From: Magnetospirillum sp902729445
GTDB lineage: Bacteria; Pseudomonadota; Alphaproteobacteria; Rhodospirillales; Magnetospirillaceae
Assembly: GCF_902729445.1 (NCBI RefSeq)
Contig: NZ_CACVCE010000034.1
Location: 1 to 64,000, forward strand
DNA length: 64,000 nt
Reading direction: 5' to 3'
The notes under the pieces are model-generated. The model did not search any database. It worked only from the letters and a program-made list of their open reading frames with translations, and was not told the DNA's origin. How positions within the stretch are numbered: position 1 is the first letter of the stretch; the number at the start of each line of letters is the position of its first letter. Positions 43,122-51,093 of this stretch are shown here, piece by piece. The position numbers were made by a program, and so were the translations under genes.

Positions 43122-43808
43122 CTATAGCGCCAACACCCGGCCGGAATGGATGGCCTTGGCCATGCCCATCAGCATATCGACCACATCCTCGAAATCGCCC
43201 ATGCGGTCGGTGTTGATGTTGATGTCGAAGGCGCTGGAATCCGACAGGCGCGAGTGGAAAACCTCCCACACGAACTTGCCGCGCTGATGATCGATTTCCT
43301 TGGCCTTGGCCAATTGCTCGGAGAACGAGCCGTGCCCCGAGGCGGACATGCGGCGCGCGCACACTTCGGGCGAGCCGGTGACCCGGACCCTGAGCGCGCA
43401 GGCGTCGGTCAGAATGACGTGGGCGCCGCGCCCGACCAGGATGCCGCCCATGCGGCCCAGGCTCATCACCACCTTGATCAAGGTGTCGCGATAGGCATCG
43501 GGGCCGACATCCTTGCCCGAGAACAGGCGGTACAACCACATGTCCTTGGCCTTGCCGAACCCTTCGTCCAGCAGTTTGACGATGGCCGGATCGTCGTTCA
43601 GACGGACGGCGATTTCCTTCAGCACCCGCTCGTCATACAGGGGAATGTTCAGGCGCTGGGCCAGACGGGTGGCGATGATGTCGCCGCCCGATCCGTAATC
43701 GCGCGAGATGGTGACGACCGGTTGCTTCGGTTTGCGGGTGGTCGGTTCCTCGTGGGTGACCGTCGCCACCTCGGCCATGGCCGATATAACAGAGAGGATA
43801 TTGGACAT
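43122..43808 (-). CDS. cytidylate kinase-like family protein
   Basis: A 228-residue P-loop-fold protein of the cytidylate-kinase-like family. After a variable 35-residue N terminus comes VVTISRDYGSGGDIIATRLAQ, where the Walker A-like loop is GSGGD rather than GKS/T, as is normal for this family. YDERVLKEIAVRL, VGRGAHVILTDACALRVRV and a helical C terminus (DININTDRMGDFEDVVDML) follow. The phosphate acceptor is unknown. The ATG at 43808 is 5-6 nt after GGGAGG; the ATG at 43823 has no such site. It lies downstream of pyk on the same strand. Confidence 0.85.
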   Translation of the reverse strand: MSNILSVISAMAEVATVTHEEPTTRKPKQPVVTISRDYGSGGDIIATRLAQRLNIPLYDERVLKEIAVRLNDDPAIVKLLDEGFGKAKDMWLYRLFSGKDVGPDAYRDTLIKVVMSLGRMGGILVGRGAHVILTDACALRVRVTGSPEVCARRMSASGHGSFSEQLAKAKEIDHQRGKFVWEVFHSRLSDSSAFDININTDRMGDFEDVVDMLMGMAKAIHSGRVLAL

Positions 43809-43896
43809 ATTCGCCTCCCTCACCTGACAAACCCATCATACGCCTGGGCCTGGGGTGCAGGAAGCGGCATCAACGCAGGGCGGCCATACCGTTGTT

Positions 43897-45342
43897 TTAG
43901 ACCCCCTCGCCGGTATCGTCGATCTCGGCCACCCGCAGCAGGTTGGTGGTCCCCGAACAGCCGAACGGCACACCGGCGGTGATGACGATGCTGTCGCCCG
44001 GGCCGGCGAAGCCGTCCTTCTGGACCGCCTTGGCGGCGCGTTCCAGCATCTCGCCGACATTGCGCACCTCCGGCCCCAGCACGCAATGCGCGCCCCACAC
44101 CAGCGCCATCTGGCGGGCCACCTCGATGTTGGGGGTCAGGGACACGATCGGCTGTTCCGGCCGTTCGCGAGCGGCGCGCAGGGTGGTCGAGCCCGACGCG
44201 GTATAGGTGATGATGCAGGCGGCCCCCAGGGTGTGGGCGACCTGACGGGCGGCGGCCGAGATGGCGTCGCGGGTGGTGGCGTTGGGCAGCGAGCGCGAGG
44301 CGTCGGTGATCAGGCGGTAATGATCGTCCTTTTCCACCTGGACGATGATCCGGTGCATCATGGTCACGGCGTCGATGGGGTAATCGCCGGCCGCCGTTTC
44401 CCCCGACAGCATCACCGCGTCGGCGCCGTCATAGACGGCGGTGGCGACGTCCGAGGCCTCGGCCCGGGTGGGGGTGGGCGCATGGACCATGCTGTCCAGC
44501 ATCTGGGTCGCGACCACCACCGGCTTGCCGGCGCAGCGACCGGCCTTGACGATCTTCTTTTGCAGGATCGGCACGGTTTCGGCCGGGCATTCGACGCCCA
44601 GATCGCCGCGCGCCACCATCACCGCGTCGGATAGGTCGATGATCTCGGCCAGGTGCTCGATCGCCGACGGCTTTTCCAGCTTCGACAGCAGGCGGACCCG
44701 ATTGCCGACCTTGCGGTTGATCAGCTTGCGCGCCTCCAGGACGTCGGACGGGCGCTGCACGAACGACAGCGCGATCCAGTCGGCGCCCATATCGACGGCG
44801 AAGTCCAGATCCAGCTTGTCCTTATCGGTCAAGGGCGAGATCGGCAAGATGACGTTGGGGACGTTGACGCCCTTGTGGTTGGACAGATCGCCGCCGACCA
44901 GCACCCGCATCTCGGCGAAATCCGACCCGTGATGTTCGACCCGCATGCGCAAGCGGCCGTCATCCAGCAGCAGGTCGGTGCCGACGGTCAGGGCGGCGAA
45001 AACTTCCGGGTGCGGCAACGACACCCGCTGTTGGGTGCCCGGCTCGGACGACAGGTCGAAGCGGAAGGCGTCGCCGTTCTCCAGCCGGATCTTGCCATCG
45101 GCGAAATTGCCGACGCGCAGCTTCGGCCCCTGCAGATCGGCCAGCACCCCGATCGGACGCCCGCGTTCCTTTTCCAGCGCGCGGATGGTGTTGTAGCGCT
45201 CCTGGTGATCGGCGTGGCTGCCGTGGCTGAAATTCAGCCGAAAGACATCGGCGCCGGCGATGAACAGCCCCTCGATGGCCTGCGGGGTCGAACTGGCCGG
45301 CCCCAGGGTGGCAATGATTTTGGCGTTTCGTGACCTGCGCAT
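43897..45342 (-). CDS. pyk: pyruvate kinase
   Basis: Last step of glycolysis: phosphoenolpyruvate plus ADP gives pyruvate plus ATP. It has 481 residues. KIIATLGPASSTPQAIEGL, FRLNFSHGSHADH, LADLQGPKLRVG (start of the lid B domain), SFVQRPSDV, SKLEKPSAIEHL, the signature VMVARGDLGVECPAETVP, ATQMLDSM and DGADAVMLSGETAAGDYP are all present. The C-terminal domain has SGSTTLRAARERP. The ATG at 45342 gives the standard N terminus. gpmI at 14700 provides another lower-glycolytic step in this window. Confidence 0.97.
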   Translation of the reverse strand: MRRSRNAKIIATLGPASSTPQAIEGLFIAGADVFRLNFSHGSHADHQERYNTIRALEKERGRPIGVLADLQGPKLRVGNFADGKIRLENGDAFRFDLSSEPGTQQRVSLPHPEVFAALTVGTDLLLDDGRLRMRVEHHGSDFAEMRVLVGGDLSNHKGVNVPNVILPISPLTDKDKLDLDFAVDMGADWIALSFVQRPSDVLEARKLINRKVGNRVRLLSKLEKPSAIEHLAEIIDLSDAVMVARGDLGVECPAETVPILQKKIVKAGRCAGKPVVVATQMLDSMVHAPTPTRAEASDVATAVYDGADAVMLSGETAAGDYPIDAVTMMHRIIVQVEKDDHYRLITDASRSLPNATTRDAISAAARQVAHTLGAACIITYTASGSTTLRAARERPEQPIVSLTPNIEVARQMALVWGAHCVLGPEVRNVGEMLERAAKAVQKDGFAGPGDSIVITAGVPFGCSGTTNLLRVAEIDDTGEGV

Positions 45343-45459
45343 GACGATATCCGTAGTCGTTTCAGGGCCATCTTGCTTTCGCGCGGCACCATAGCAGAGC
45401 CGGCGCCCCCGGCAAACCGCCCCGGTATGACGGTTTTCCCCCATCCCCCACGGGGTGGG

Positions 45460-46707
45460 TCAGCGTTCGGGGTGCCGGCACCAGGTCTCGCGCGTGGCCA
45501 GGGCGGCCATCAGTGCCACCGCCTGGCAGGCCGGAAGGGTCGCCAACGCCATCTCCCAGGCGTCGGCGCCATAGACCCGGCTGCCGGCGATCACCATTCC
45601 TTCCCACCTAAGGTCGAGCAGCCAGCCGATCAAGGGCTGGAAGATGGCGCCCGAACTCATCGAGGCGGTGTTGACCACCCCCAAGGCGGCCCCCGAAGCC
45701 CACACCGGCACGTTCTCGCGCCCCGTGGCGAAGGACAGCACGAAACCCGACGAGGCCATGCCCAACAGGCACAGCAGCCCTTGGCGCACCAGCATCGGCA
45801 GGCCCGGCAGAAACAGGGCCGCGACGGTGAAGACCAGCGACAGGGCGGCCGCCGCCACCAGGGCCGGCTTGCGCCGGCCCATGCGGTCCGAGATCCAGCC
45901 GGTCAGCGGCGAGCCGATCCCCCACGAGACCAGCATCGCCGAGGTGGTGAAGGCCGCCTCGGCCCGGCTGAGCCCGTGCACCTGCATCAGGAACGGCACG
46001 CCCCACAGCCCGGCGAACGACAGCATCGGCGCGGCCATGGTCAGCGAATAAAGCCCCAGCAGCCACGTCTGCCCCAAGGCCAGCACCCGGCGCAGACCTT
46101 CAAGCAGCGACGGCGCTCCGGCACCGGACCGCGCGCCATGGGCGCCGTCCCGCACGAACAGGGCCAGCACCAAGGCCAGGATTCCGGCGGCCACGGCCGC
46201 CCCCCACATGGTGCCCCGCCACCCCACCGAAGCGACCGCCGCCGCCAGGGGCGCCTGGGCGCCGACGGCACCGGCCATGCCCATGGCCAGGGTCAGGCCG
46301 GTGATCATGGCGAAGCGGTCGGCGGGGAACCACAGCGAGGCCAGCTTCAGGGCGCCGACCCAGGTGACGGCGGCGCCGACCCCGACCAGGCCGCGCCCGA
46401 TATAGGCGGCGGTCACGCTGTCGGCGCTGGCGAACAGGGCGCTGCCGACGCAGGAAAAGGCGGCGAACACCGCCAGCATCCGCCGGGGCCCGAAGCGGTC
46501 GAGCAGCAGGCCGATGGGAATCTGCATCGGCGCGTAGGTGTAGAAGTAAAGGCCCGACAGCATGCCGGCGATGGCGGCGCCGACCTGGAACTCGGCCATC
46601 ATCTGATCGACCATCACCGCGGGGGCCACCCGCTGGAAGAAGCCATAGCAGTAATAGGCCGCCCCCAGGGCCCACATCGCCCAGGGCAGCGCGCCGTTCG
46701 CGGTCAC
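45460..46707 (-). CDS. MFS transporter
   Basis: A 415-residue major facilitator with 12 predicted helices. The loop 2-3 motif is present as GLLLDRFGPRRML, and the equivalent in the second half is GWISDRMGRRKPAL. YAPMQIPIGLLLDRFGPR and the following FAAFSCVGSALFA resemble sugar-acid/anion:cation symporters; the substrate is unknown. The GTG at 46707 overlaps the stop of the GntR gene (GTGA), so regulator and transporter form one unit and the regulator probably controls uptake of its own effector. Confidence 0.88.
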   Translation of the reverse strand: MTANGALPWAMWALGAAYYCYGFFQRVAPAVMVDQMMAEFQVGAAIAGMLSGLYFYTYAPMQIPIGLLLDRFGPRRMLAVFAAFSCVGSALFASADSVTAAYIGRGLVGVGAAVTWVGALKLASLWFPADRFAMITGLTLAMGMAGAVGAQAPLAAAVASVGWRGTMWGAAVAAGILALVLALFVRDGAHGARSGAGAPSLLEGLRRVLALGQTWLLGLYSLTMAAPMLSFAGLWGVPFLMQVHGLSRAEAAFTTSAMLVSWGIGSPLTGWISDRMGRRKPALVAAAALSLVFTVAALFLPGLPMLVRQGLLCLLGMASSGFVLSFATGRENVPVWASGAALGVVNTASMSSGAIFQPLIGWLLDLRWEGMVIAGSRVYGADAWEMALATLPACQAVALMAALATRETWCRHPER

Positions 46708-47441
46708 GACGGGTCTGAGCCTTTGCGGACCTGTTCGTCGCGATAGGCGGCGACCACCCAATCCAGATGGGTCCGCATCGCCGCATTCGCCCTTTCGCTG
46801 TCGCCGGCCAGAATGGCGTCATGGACGGCGCGGTGATGGGTCAGGATGGTCTGGTCGTCGGCCGGGGTCGGGAACATCTCGTAGCGATGAACGTCCAGCA
46901 TCTTTTGCAAGATGCCGCGGAAGGTCCCCATCACATGCATCAGCACCGCCGAGCCCGAGGCCTTGGCGATGGCCAGATGGAAGCGGATGTCGTTCTCGGT
47001 CTTGTGCTTGCCGGCGGCGATGTCGGCTTCCATCTTGTCCATGATCTCGGACAGCTCGGCCCGCTGCGCCGCCGTGGCGTTGCTGGCGGCGCGGCCGGCG
47101 CCCCACACCTCGATGATGCAGCGCAGTTCGGCCAGGTCGGCCAGATTCTGGTGGTTGACCCGGATCAACTCGGCCAGGCTGGGGTCCATGCTGGCGGCAT
47201 TCGACACCACCCGGGTCCCGCCCCCTTGGACGGCGGCCAGGAAGCCCTGGGTCTTCAACCCCTGCAGGGCGGCGCGCACCGACACGCGCGACACTTCCAT
47301 CTCCTCGGCCAACTGGCGCTCGCCCGGCAGGCGTTGGCCGGGCGCCCACTCGCCCGAGGCGATGCGGGCCAGGATCTGATCGGCGACACGATCCGAGATA
47401 CGGATGCGGGCCTCGGCGGTGGAAGCGGTGATTCTGGTCAT
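46704..47441 (-). CDS. GntR-family regulator, FadR/FCD subfamily
   Basis: A 245-residue repressor-type protein. The winged HTH is at about 12-80 (ISDRVADQILARIASG, RLPGERQLAEEMEVSRVSV, ALQGLKTQGFLAAV). The FCD ligand domain is at about 95-230, with the metal-binding residues expected in LRCIIEVWGAGRA, FHLAIAKASGS and HHRAVHDAILAGD. FCD proteins sense small carboxylates such as lactate, pyruvate or sugar acids. It overlaps the MFS gene by GTGA. A TGGT-CAT-ACCA dyad lies on its own start codon, suggesting autorepression. Confidence 0.92.
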   Translation of the reverse strand: MTRITASTAEARIRISDRVADQILARIASGEWAPGQRLPGERQLAEEMEVSRVSVRAALQGLKTQGFLAAVQGGGTRVVSNAASMDPSLAELIRVNHQNLADLAELRCIIEVWGAGRAASNATAAQRAELSEIMDKMEADIAAGKHKTENDIRFHLAIAKASGSAVLMHVMGTFRGILQKMLDVHRYEMFPTPADDQTILTHHRAVHDAILAGDSERANAAMRTHLDWVVAAYRDEQVRKGSDPS

Positions 47442-47445
47442 ACCA
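47435..47445. promoter_or_regulatory. possible GntR/FadR operator on the start codon
   Basis: TGGT (47435-47438) and ACCA (47442-47445) flank CAT, the complement of the GntR start codon. TGGT-N3-ACCA is the core shape recognised by FadR-type repressors. The site is short, so chance occurrence is possible. Confidence 0.35.
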
Positions 47446-47474
47446 ATGATGGTGCCGACGCAGACGCCCGACTG

Positions 47475-48344
47475 TCAAGCCCGCTGGGACCTTCGGGCCA
47501 GATGGATGCCGAACAGGACCACCATGCCGCCGGTCAGCTCCATCGCCCCCAGCCGTTCGCCGAACAAGGTCCAGGCAATGGCGGCGGCAACCACCGGCTG
47601 GACCAGCAGGACCACCGCCCCCAGGGTCGAGGGCACATGGGCCAGCCCCCAGGCGATCAATCCCTGCCCCGCCACCTGGCCCAGAAGTGCCAGCCCGACC
47701 ACCACCGCCCACCCGCGCGCCGTCTCGGGCCAGACGGACTCGCCCAGGGCCAGGGCGGCGGCGAAAGCCAGAACCGAGCCCGCCGCCCCGCCGGCCAGCA
47801 TGACCAGCGGCATCGACAGCCTGGCCCGCAAGCGCCCGACACTCAGGATATAGGCGCCATAGAAGGCCCCCGACAGCAAAGACAGACCGTCACCGGCGAC
47901 GCGGTCGAGCGACAGGCGGAAACTCGAGCCGACCAGCAAGGCGGCGCCGGCCATCGCCACCACCAGGGCTGCCAGGAAGCGGCGGTTGGGGGCTTGGCCC
48001 CAGACCAGCCAGGCGCCGATCGCCACGAAGACCGGCGCGGTGTTGGAAAACAGCGTGGCATTGGCGATGGTGGTCAGCCAGATGCCCAGGTGCCACACCG
48101 TCAGGTCGGCGGCGAAGAACAATCCCGATGCCGCCATGCCGGCCCAGGCGGTGCGATCGACCGGCACGCGGGCGCGGCTCCACGCCACCACCAGGGCGAA
48201 CACCGGCAGCGACCACAGCAGGCGATGAAAGCCGGTGGCGACCGGCCCGACCTCGGACAGCCGCACCAGAATCGGCGCGAAGCCGATGCAGCAGGCCCCA
48301 AAGATCAGCGCGGCGAAGCCAAGACGGGACGACGTGGTTTCCAT
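47475..48344 (-). CDS. EamA/DMT-family transporter
   Basis: A 289-residue inner-membrane protein with ten predicted helices in two EamA repeats (GFAALIFGACCIGFAPILV in the first; DGLSLLSGAFYGAYILSVG and TLGAVVLLVQPVVAAAIAWT in the second). The LFSNTAPVFVAIGAWLVWGQ stretch is typical of RhaT/YdcZ-like metabolite exporters. The substrate is unknown. The ATG at 48344 has AGCGAGG upstream. It is separated from the GntR gene by 33 nt and precedes it divergently, so it is not part of the GntR-MFS unit. Confidence 0.87.
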   Translation of the reverse strand: METTSSRLGFAALIFGACCIGFAPILVRLSEVGPVATGFHRLLWSLPVFALVVAWSRARVPVDRTAWAGMAASGLFFAADLTVWHLGIWLTTIANATLFSNTAPVFVAIGAWLVWGQAPNRRFLAALVVAMAGAALLVGSSFRLSLDRVAGDGLSLLSGAFYGAYILSVGRLRARLSMPLVMLAGGAAGSVLAFAAALALGESVWPETARGWAVVVGLALLGQVAGQGLIAWGLAHVPSTLGAVVLLVQPVVAAAIAWTLFGERLGAMELTGGMVVLFGIHLARRSQRA

Positions 48345-48458
48345 GGCCTCGCTGATAGCACAAAGACGTGCAGGGCTGGGATGCAAAGCTTGCCCGCCTG
48401 GAAGGAAGCGATCGGAGTACCATATGGGATAGACGGCCATCTTCCGAAGGAGGATGCC

Positions 48459-48977
48459 ATGCGCCGCTTATTTCAAGCTTTGAGCGCCGCCCTGATCGCC
48501 TTGACGTTTGCCGGCCCGGCCATCGCCCAAGACGATATCGGCACCAACGCCAACCCGTCGGTCGCCGCCAAGGGCGGCTGGTGGGAAATCGACAATTCCG
48601 GAACCAACGGCCGGCCGGCCTTCGGCGCGGAATTCGCCATCGACAATCTGGGCGTCGCCCCCACCTACGGCAAACTGCACCACATGTTCTCGTGGAACCA
48701 TTCCGACCAGGACGGGCTGGAACTGAACAGCGCCGAGTGGAATGTCCATTGGATGGTGGAAGCCCGCCCCAATCTGTGGATCGGACTGGGACCCGGCCTG
48801 GGCTGGGTGTGGGCCGACGGCAAGAATCTCGACGATTCGCTGGGTCTGCAATTCGGCGGTTCGGCCCATTCCTATGTCGGCAACGCGATCTTCGGGATCG
48901 AGACCCGCTATCAGTGGACCGAGGCCGACAGCCTGGACAACTGGCTGACCATGGTCAGTGTCGGCTATCGCTTCTAA
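48459..48977 (+). CDS. small outer-membrane beta-barrel-like protein
   Basis: A 172-residue exported protein: signal peptide (TFAGPAIAQ, about residue 24), then amphipathic strands rich in Trp, Gly and aromatic residues (GWWEIDNSG, KLHHMFSWNHSDQDG, NVHWMVEARPNLWIGLGPG), ending in VSVGYRF with a C-terminal Phe, the outer-membrane barrel signal. It would form about an eight-stranded barrel. The function is unknown. GAAGGAGG lies 5 nt before the ATG at 48459; another ATG at 48454 is out of frame. A hairpin lies after the stop. Confidence 0.8.
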   Translation: MRRLFQALSAALIALTFAGPAIAQDDIGTNANPSVAAKGGWWEIDNSGTNGRPAFGAEFAIDNLGVAPTYGKLHHMFSWNHSDQDGLELNSAEWNVHWMVEARPNLWIGLGPGLGWVWADGKNLDDSLGLQFGGSAHSYVGNAIFGIETRYQWTEADSLDNWLTMVSVGYRF

Positions 48978-48988
48978 ACCCAATCAGG

Positions 48989-49011
48989 TTGGTGCGACTT
49001 TGCCGCACCAA
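48989..49011 (+). terminator. hairpin after the small outer-membrane protein gene
   Basis: TTGGTGCG (48989-48996) and CGCACCAA (49004-49011) form a perfect 8-bp stem with a 7-nt loop, 11 nt after the stop codon. No T-run follows, so it is at best a weak intrinsic terminator or a 3' stabiliser. Confidence 0.35.
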
Positions 49012-49017
49012 ACCGGC

Positions 49018-49031
49018 TTGACTGGGGTCAA
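49018..49031. promoter_or_regulatory. FNR/NNR-type box 3 (TTGAC-N4-GTCAA) of the hemerythrin gene
   Basis: TTGAC TGGG GTCAA, with the same half-sites as the boxes at 25754 and 25801. A possible -10 (TATCAA, 49054-49059) predicts a start near 49066, which places the box centre at -41.5, the class II position used by FNR-type activators. Confidence 0.7.
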
Positions 49032-49088
49032 TTACCATAGCTGTTTTGTCGGCTATCAACGGCGGACCACAACGAAACGAGGCCCGCC

Positions 49089-49508
49089 ATGCCCAAGACC
49101 GACACCTACCGCAAGCATCACGACGACTTGCGCGCCATCGCCGCCCGGCTGGAAACCCATCTGGACGCAGCCGCCATCGCCGACAATCCCGCCGCCGTCG
49201 CGACGGTGGTGCGCGAATTGTTCGGCAAATTCTCGGTCCACCTGGCCATCGAGGACAACACCCTTTACCCCAGTTGCCTGGCCCACGCCGACCTGAGGGT
49301 GCGCGACACCGCGCGGCGTTTCCAGGCCGAGATGGGTGATTTGGGCCAGGATTTCGATGCCTACAAGAAGGCGTGGCCCGGCCCGCTGGCCATCGCCCGC
49401 GACCCCGTGGGCTTCGTCGCCGCCAGCCGCGACATGCTGGCCCGGTTGAAGGCGCGGGTCGCCCGCGAAGAGGCCGAGTTCTACGCCCTGGTCGACAAGG
49501 CCGCCTGA
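49089..49508 (+). CDS. hemerythrin HHE domain protein
   Basis: A 139-residue single-domain four-helix protein of the HHE cation-binding type, expected to hold a di-iron site. Candidate ligands: His in YRKHHDDLRAIAARL, His and Glu in FSVHLAIEDNTLYPS (HxxxE) and Glu in the last helix (REEAEFYALVD). Such proteins bind oxygen or NO, or protect iron sites. An FNR/NNR-type box sits at -41.5 of a predicted start, so induction by low oxygen or nitrogen oxides is likely. It has no signal peptide, so it is cytoplasmic. Confidence 0.9.
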   Translation: MPKTDTYRKHHDDLRAIAARLETHLDAAAIADNPAAVATVVRELFGKFSVHLAIEDNTLYPSCLAHADLRVRDTARRFQAEMGDLGQDFDAYKKAWPGPLAIARDPVGFVAASRDMLARLKARVAREEAEFYALVDKAA

Positions 49509-49551
49509 TCCCCTTGCCTTATGGGGGCGAAGATGGTGTCATCCGCCCCCC

Positions 49552-50760
49552 ATGAGACAGCTTGCCGCCCTTGCCCTGATCGCCCTGTGGCTGACGCCCG
49601 CCCGCGCCGCCGAGCCGCCCTCGCCCGCCACCCTGGTCATCGACGCGGGCAGCGGACGGGTGTTGCTTGAAGACCGGGCCGGCCAGCCCCGCCATCCGGC
49701 GTCACTGACCAAACTGATGACCGTCTATGTCGCCTTCACCGAGCTTGCCGCCGGAAGAGTATCGCCCGACACAAGCCTGACGGTTTCGGACCATGCCGCC
49801 GCCCAGGGCGGCTCGGTGCTGGGACTGAAGGTCGGCCAGTCGCTGACCCTGGCCGAGGCGCTGCGCGCCGTGGTGGTGCGGTCGGCCAACGACGCGGCGG
49901 TGGCGGTGGCCGAACATCTGGCCGGGTCCGAACCGGCCTTCGCCACCCGCATGACCCGCGAGGCGGCCCGCCTGGGCATGAACGCCACCCGCTTCGCCAA
50001 CGCCACCGGCCTGACCGCCGCCGGCCACCTGACCACCGCCCGCGACATGGCGCTGCTGGCCCTGGCCTTGAAGCGCGATTTCCCCGACCGCTGGTCGCTG
50101 TTTTCCGCCCGCGAGGTCGAATGGCGCAAGAACCGCCTGCCCACGCTCAACGGCTTCCTGACCGCCTATCAAGGCGCCGAGGGCATGAAGACCGGCTTCA
50201 CCTGTCCGGCCGGCTATAACCTGACCGCCGCCGCCAGCCGGGGCGGCCGCCAGGCCATCGCCGTGGTGATGGGCGCGGCCAGCAAGGAACAGCGCCTGTC
50301 CTTGGCCGCCCGGCTGATGGACCGCGCCTTCAACGGCGCGACGGAAGGTGCTGCGTTGGTTCAATTGGCCAACCTGCCGGGGCCGGCCCCGGACCTGTCA
50401 TCGGATTCCTGCCGGGGCGGCGTGCCGGGCGACAGTCATGCCCTGCCCAAGGCCCCGGCCGGCTGGGCCATCGAGGTGGCGTTCGGACGCGACCGCGCCA
50501 CGGTGGCTCGTGAGTTGGCGCGCGAGGCCAAGGCGCTGCGGGCGGAACTGGGCGGCGGCACGCCGGTCGTGACAGTTCGCCCGTTCGACGGCGGCTTGCG
50601 CTATCGCGGCCTGATCACCGGGCTGAAAGAGGAAAAGGCCGTCCCCGCCTGCCTGCGCCTGCGCCAGCACGGCGAGGAACGCTGCCTGACCCTGTCGCCG
50701 ACCGCCGTCGAAGGGGCCATCGACACCGAACGCCGCTGGCGGATGTTCGCGGCGCGTTAA
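49552..50760 (+). CDS. D-alanyl-D-alanine carboxypeptidase (S11, PBP5-like)
   Basis: Trims the terminal D-Ala of peptidoglycan pentapeptides in the periplasm. It has 402 residues: signal peptide (TPARAAE), catalytic domain with SxxK in HPASLTKLMTVY, SxN in VVRSANDAAVAVAEHL and KTG in GAEGMKTGFTCPAGYN. The C-terminal ~120 residues (VPACLRLRQHGEERC, a SPOR-like strand pattern with a Cys pair) differ from the PBP5 C-terminal domain and lack an amphipathic anchor. It follows the hemerythrin by 43 nt. Confidence 0.94.
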   Translation: MRQLAALALIALWLTPARAAEPPSPATLVIDAGSGRVLLEDRAGQPRHPASLTKLMTVYVAFTELAAGRVSPDTSLTVSDHAAAQGGSVLGLKVGQSLTLAEALRAVVVRSANDAAVAVAEHLAGSEPAFATRMTREAARLGMNATRFANATGLTAAGHLTTARDMALLALALKRDFPDRWSLFSAREVEWRKNRLPTLNGFLTAYQGAEGMKTGFTCPAGYNLTAAASRGGRQAIAVVMGAASKEQRLSLAARLMDRAFNGATEGAALVQLANLPGPAPDLSSDSCRGGVPGDSHALPKAPAGWAIEVAFGRDRATVARELAREAKALRAELGGGTPVVTVRPFDGGLRYRGLITGLKEEKAVPACLRLRQHGEERCLTLSPTAVEGAIDTERRWRMFAAR

Positions 50761-50794
50761 ATCATGCCCCTCGCCGGGCGCCGCCGAACAATCC

Positions 50795-50998
50795 CTATTC
50801 GAAGGCGCAGCCCGGCTTGACGCCGAACTTCTTCAGGATCATCGCCAGCGGGCAGAAGCCGGTGAAGGCGGCCTGCAGCATGTTGGCGCCGACGAAGGCC
50901 ACCATCAGCAGCCAATAGACCGAATGAACCTGGCTCAAGCCCAGGCTGATCAGGATGACGGTGCCGGCAAAAGCGAAGACGACGCGATCGATGCTCAT
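50795..50998 (-). CDS. DUF2892 (YgaP-type) small membrane protein
   Basis: A 67-residue inner-membrane protein with two helices (FAFAGTVILISLGLSQVH and YWLLMVAFVGANMLQAAFTG) and the typical ending FCPLAMILKKFGVKPGC. This domain is often fused to or next to rhodaneses and ArsR-type regulators, linking it to sulfide/persulfide or metal stress. Its precise job is unknown. It is divergent from the RND pump genes across a 16-bp palindrome (51041-51056), so the two sides may answer to one regulator. Confidence 0.88.
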   Translation of the reverse strand: MSIDRVVFAFAGTVILISLGLSQVHSVYWLLMVAFVGANMLQAAFTGFCPLAMILKKFGVKPGCAFE

Positions 50999-51040
50999 GG
51001 TTTATCCTTAATTGCCAAATGGGCCGTGTGTTGCTTGAAA

Positions 51041-51056
51041 ATTAGCGCAAGCTAAT
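51041..51056. promoter_or_regulatory. palindromic operator ATTAGC-GCAA-GCTAAT
   Basis: A perfect 6-bp inverted repeat with a 4-bp spacer in the 95-bp region between the divergent DUF2892 and RND membrane-fusion genes. The AT-rich ATTAG...CTAAT shape resembles ArsR/SmtB- or TetR-type operators. No regulator gene is adjacent. Confidence 0.6.
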
Positions 51057-51093
51057 ATATATGTCAAGGGAACCCTTCGCGAAAGAGTCCGCC

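Noticed and set aside
43122..43808. Missing GK(S/T) in the kinase-like protein as a sign of decay
   Set aside because: The GSGGD loop is what I recall for this cytidylate-kinase-like family, so unlike the ABC protein at 60.7 kb it is not evidence of loss of function.
45431..45459. Stem CCCATCCC/GGGGTGGG as a terminator for the MFS gene
   Set aside because: For minus-strand transcription the run next to the stem is A-rich, not U-rich, and one pair is a wobble. It would not make an intrinsic terminator in that direction.
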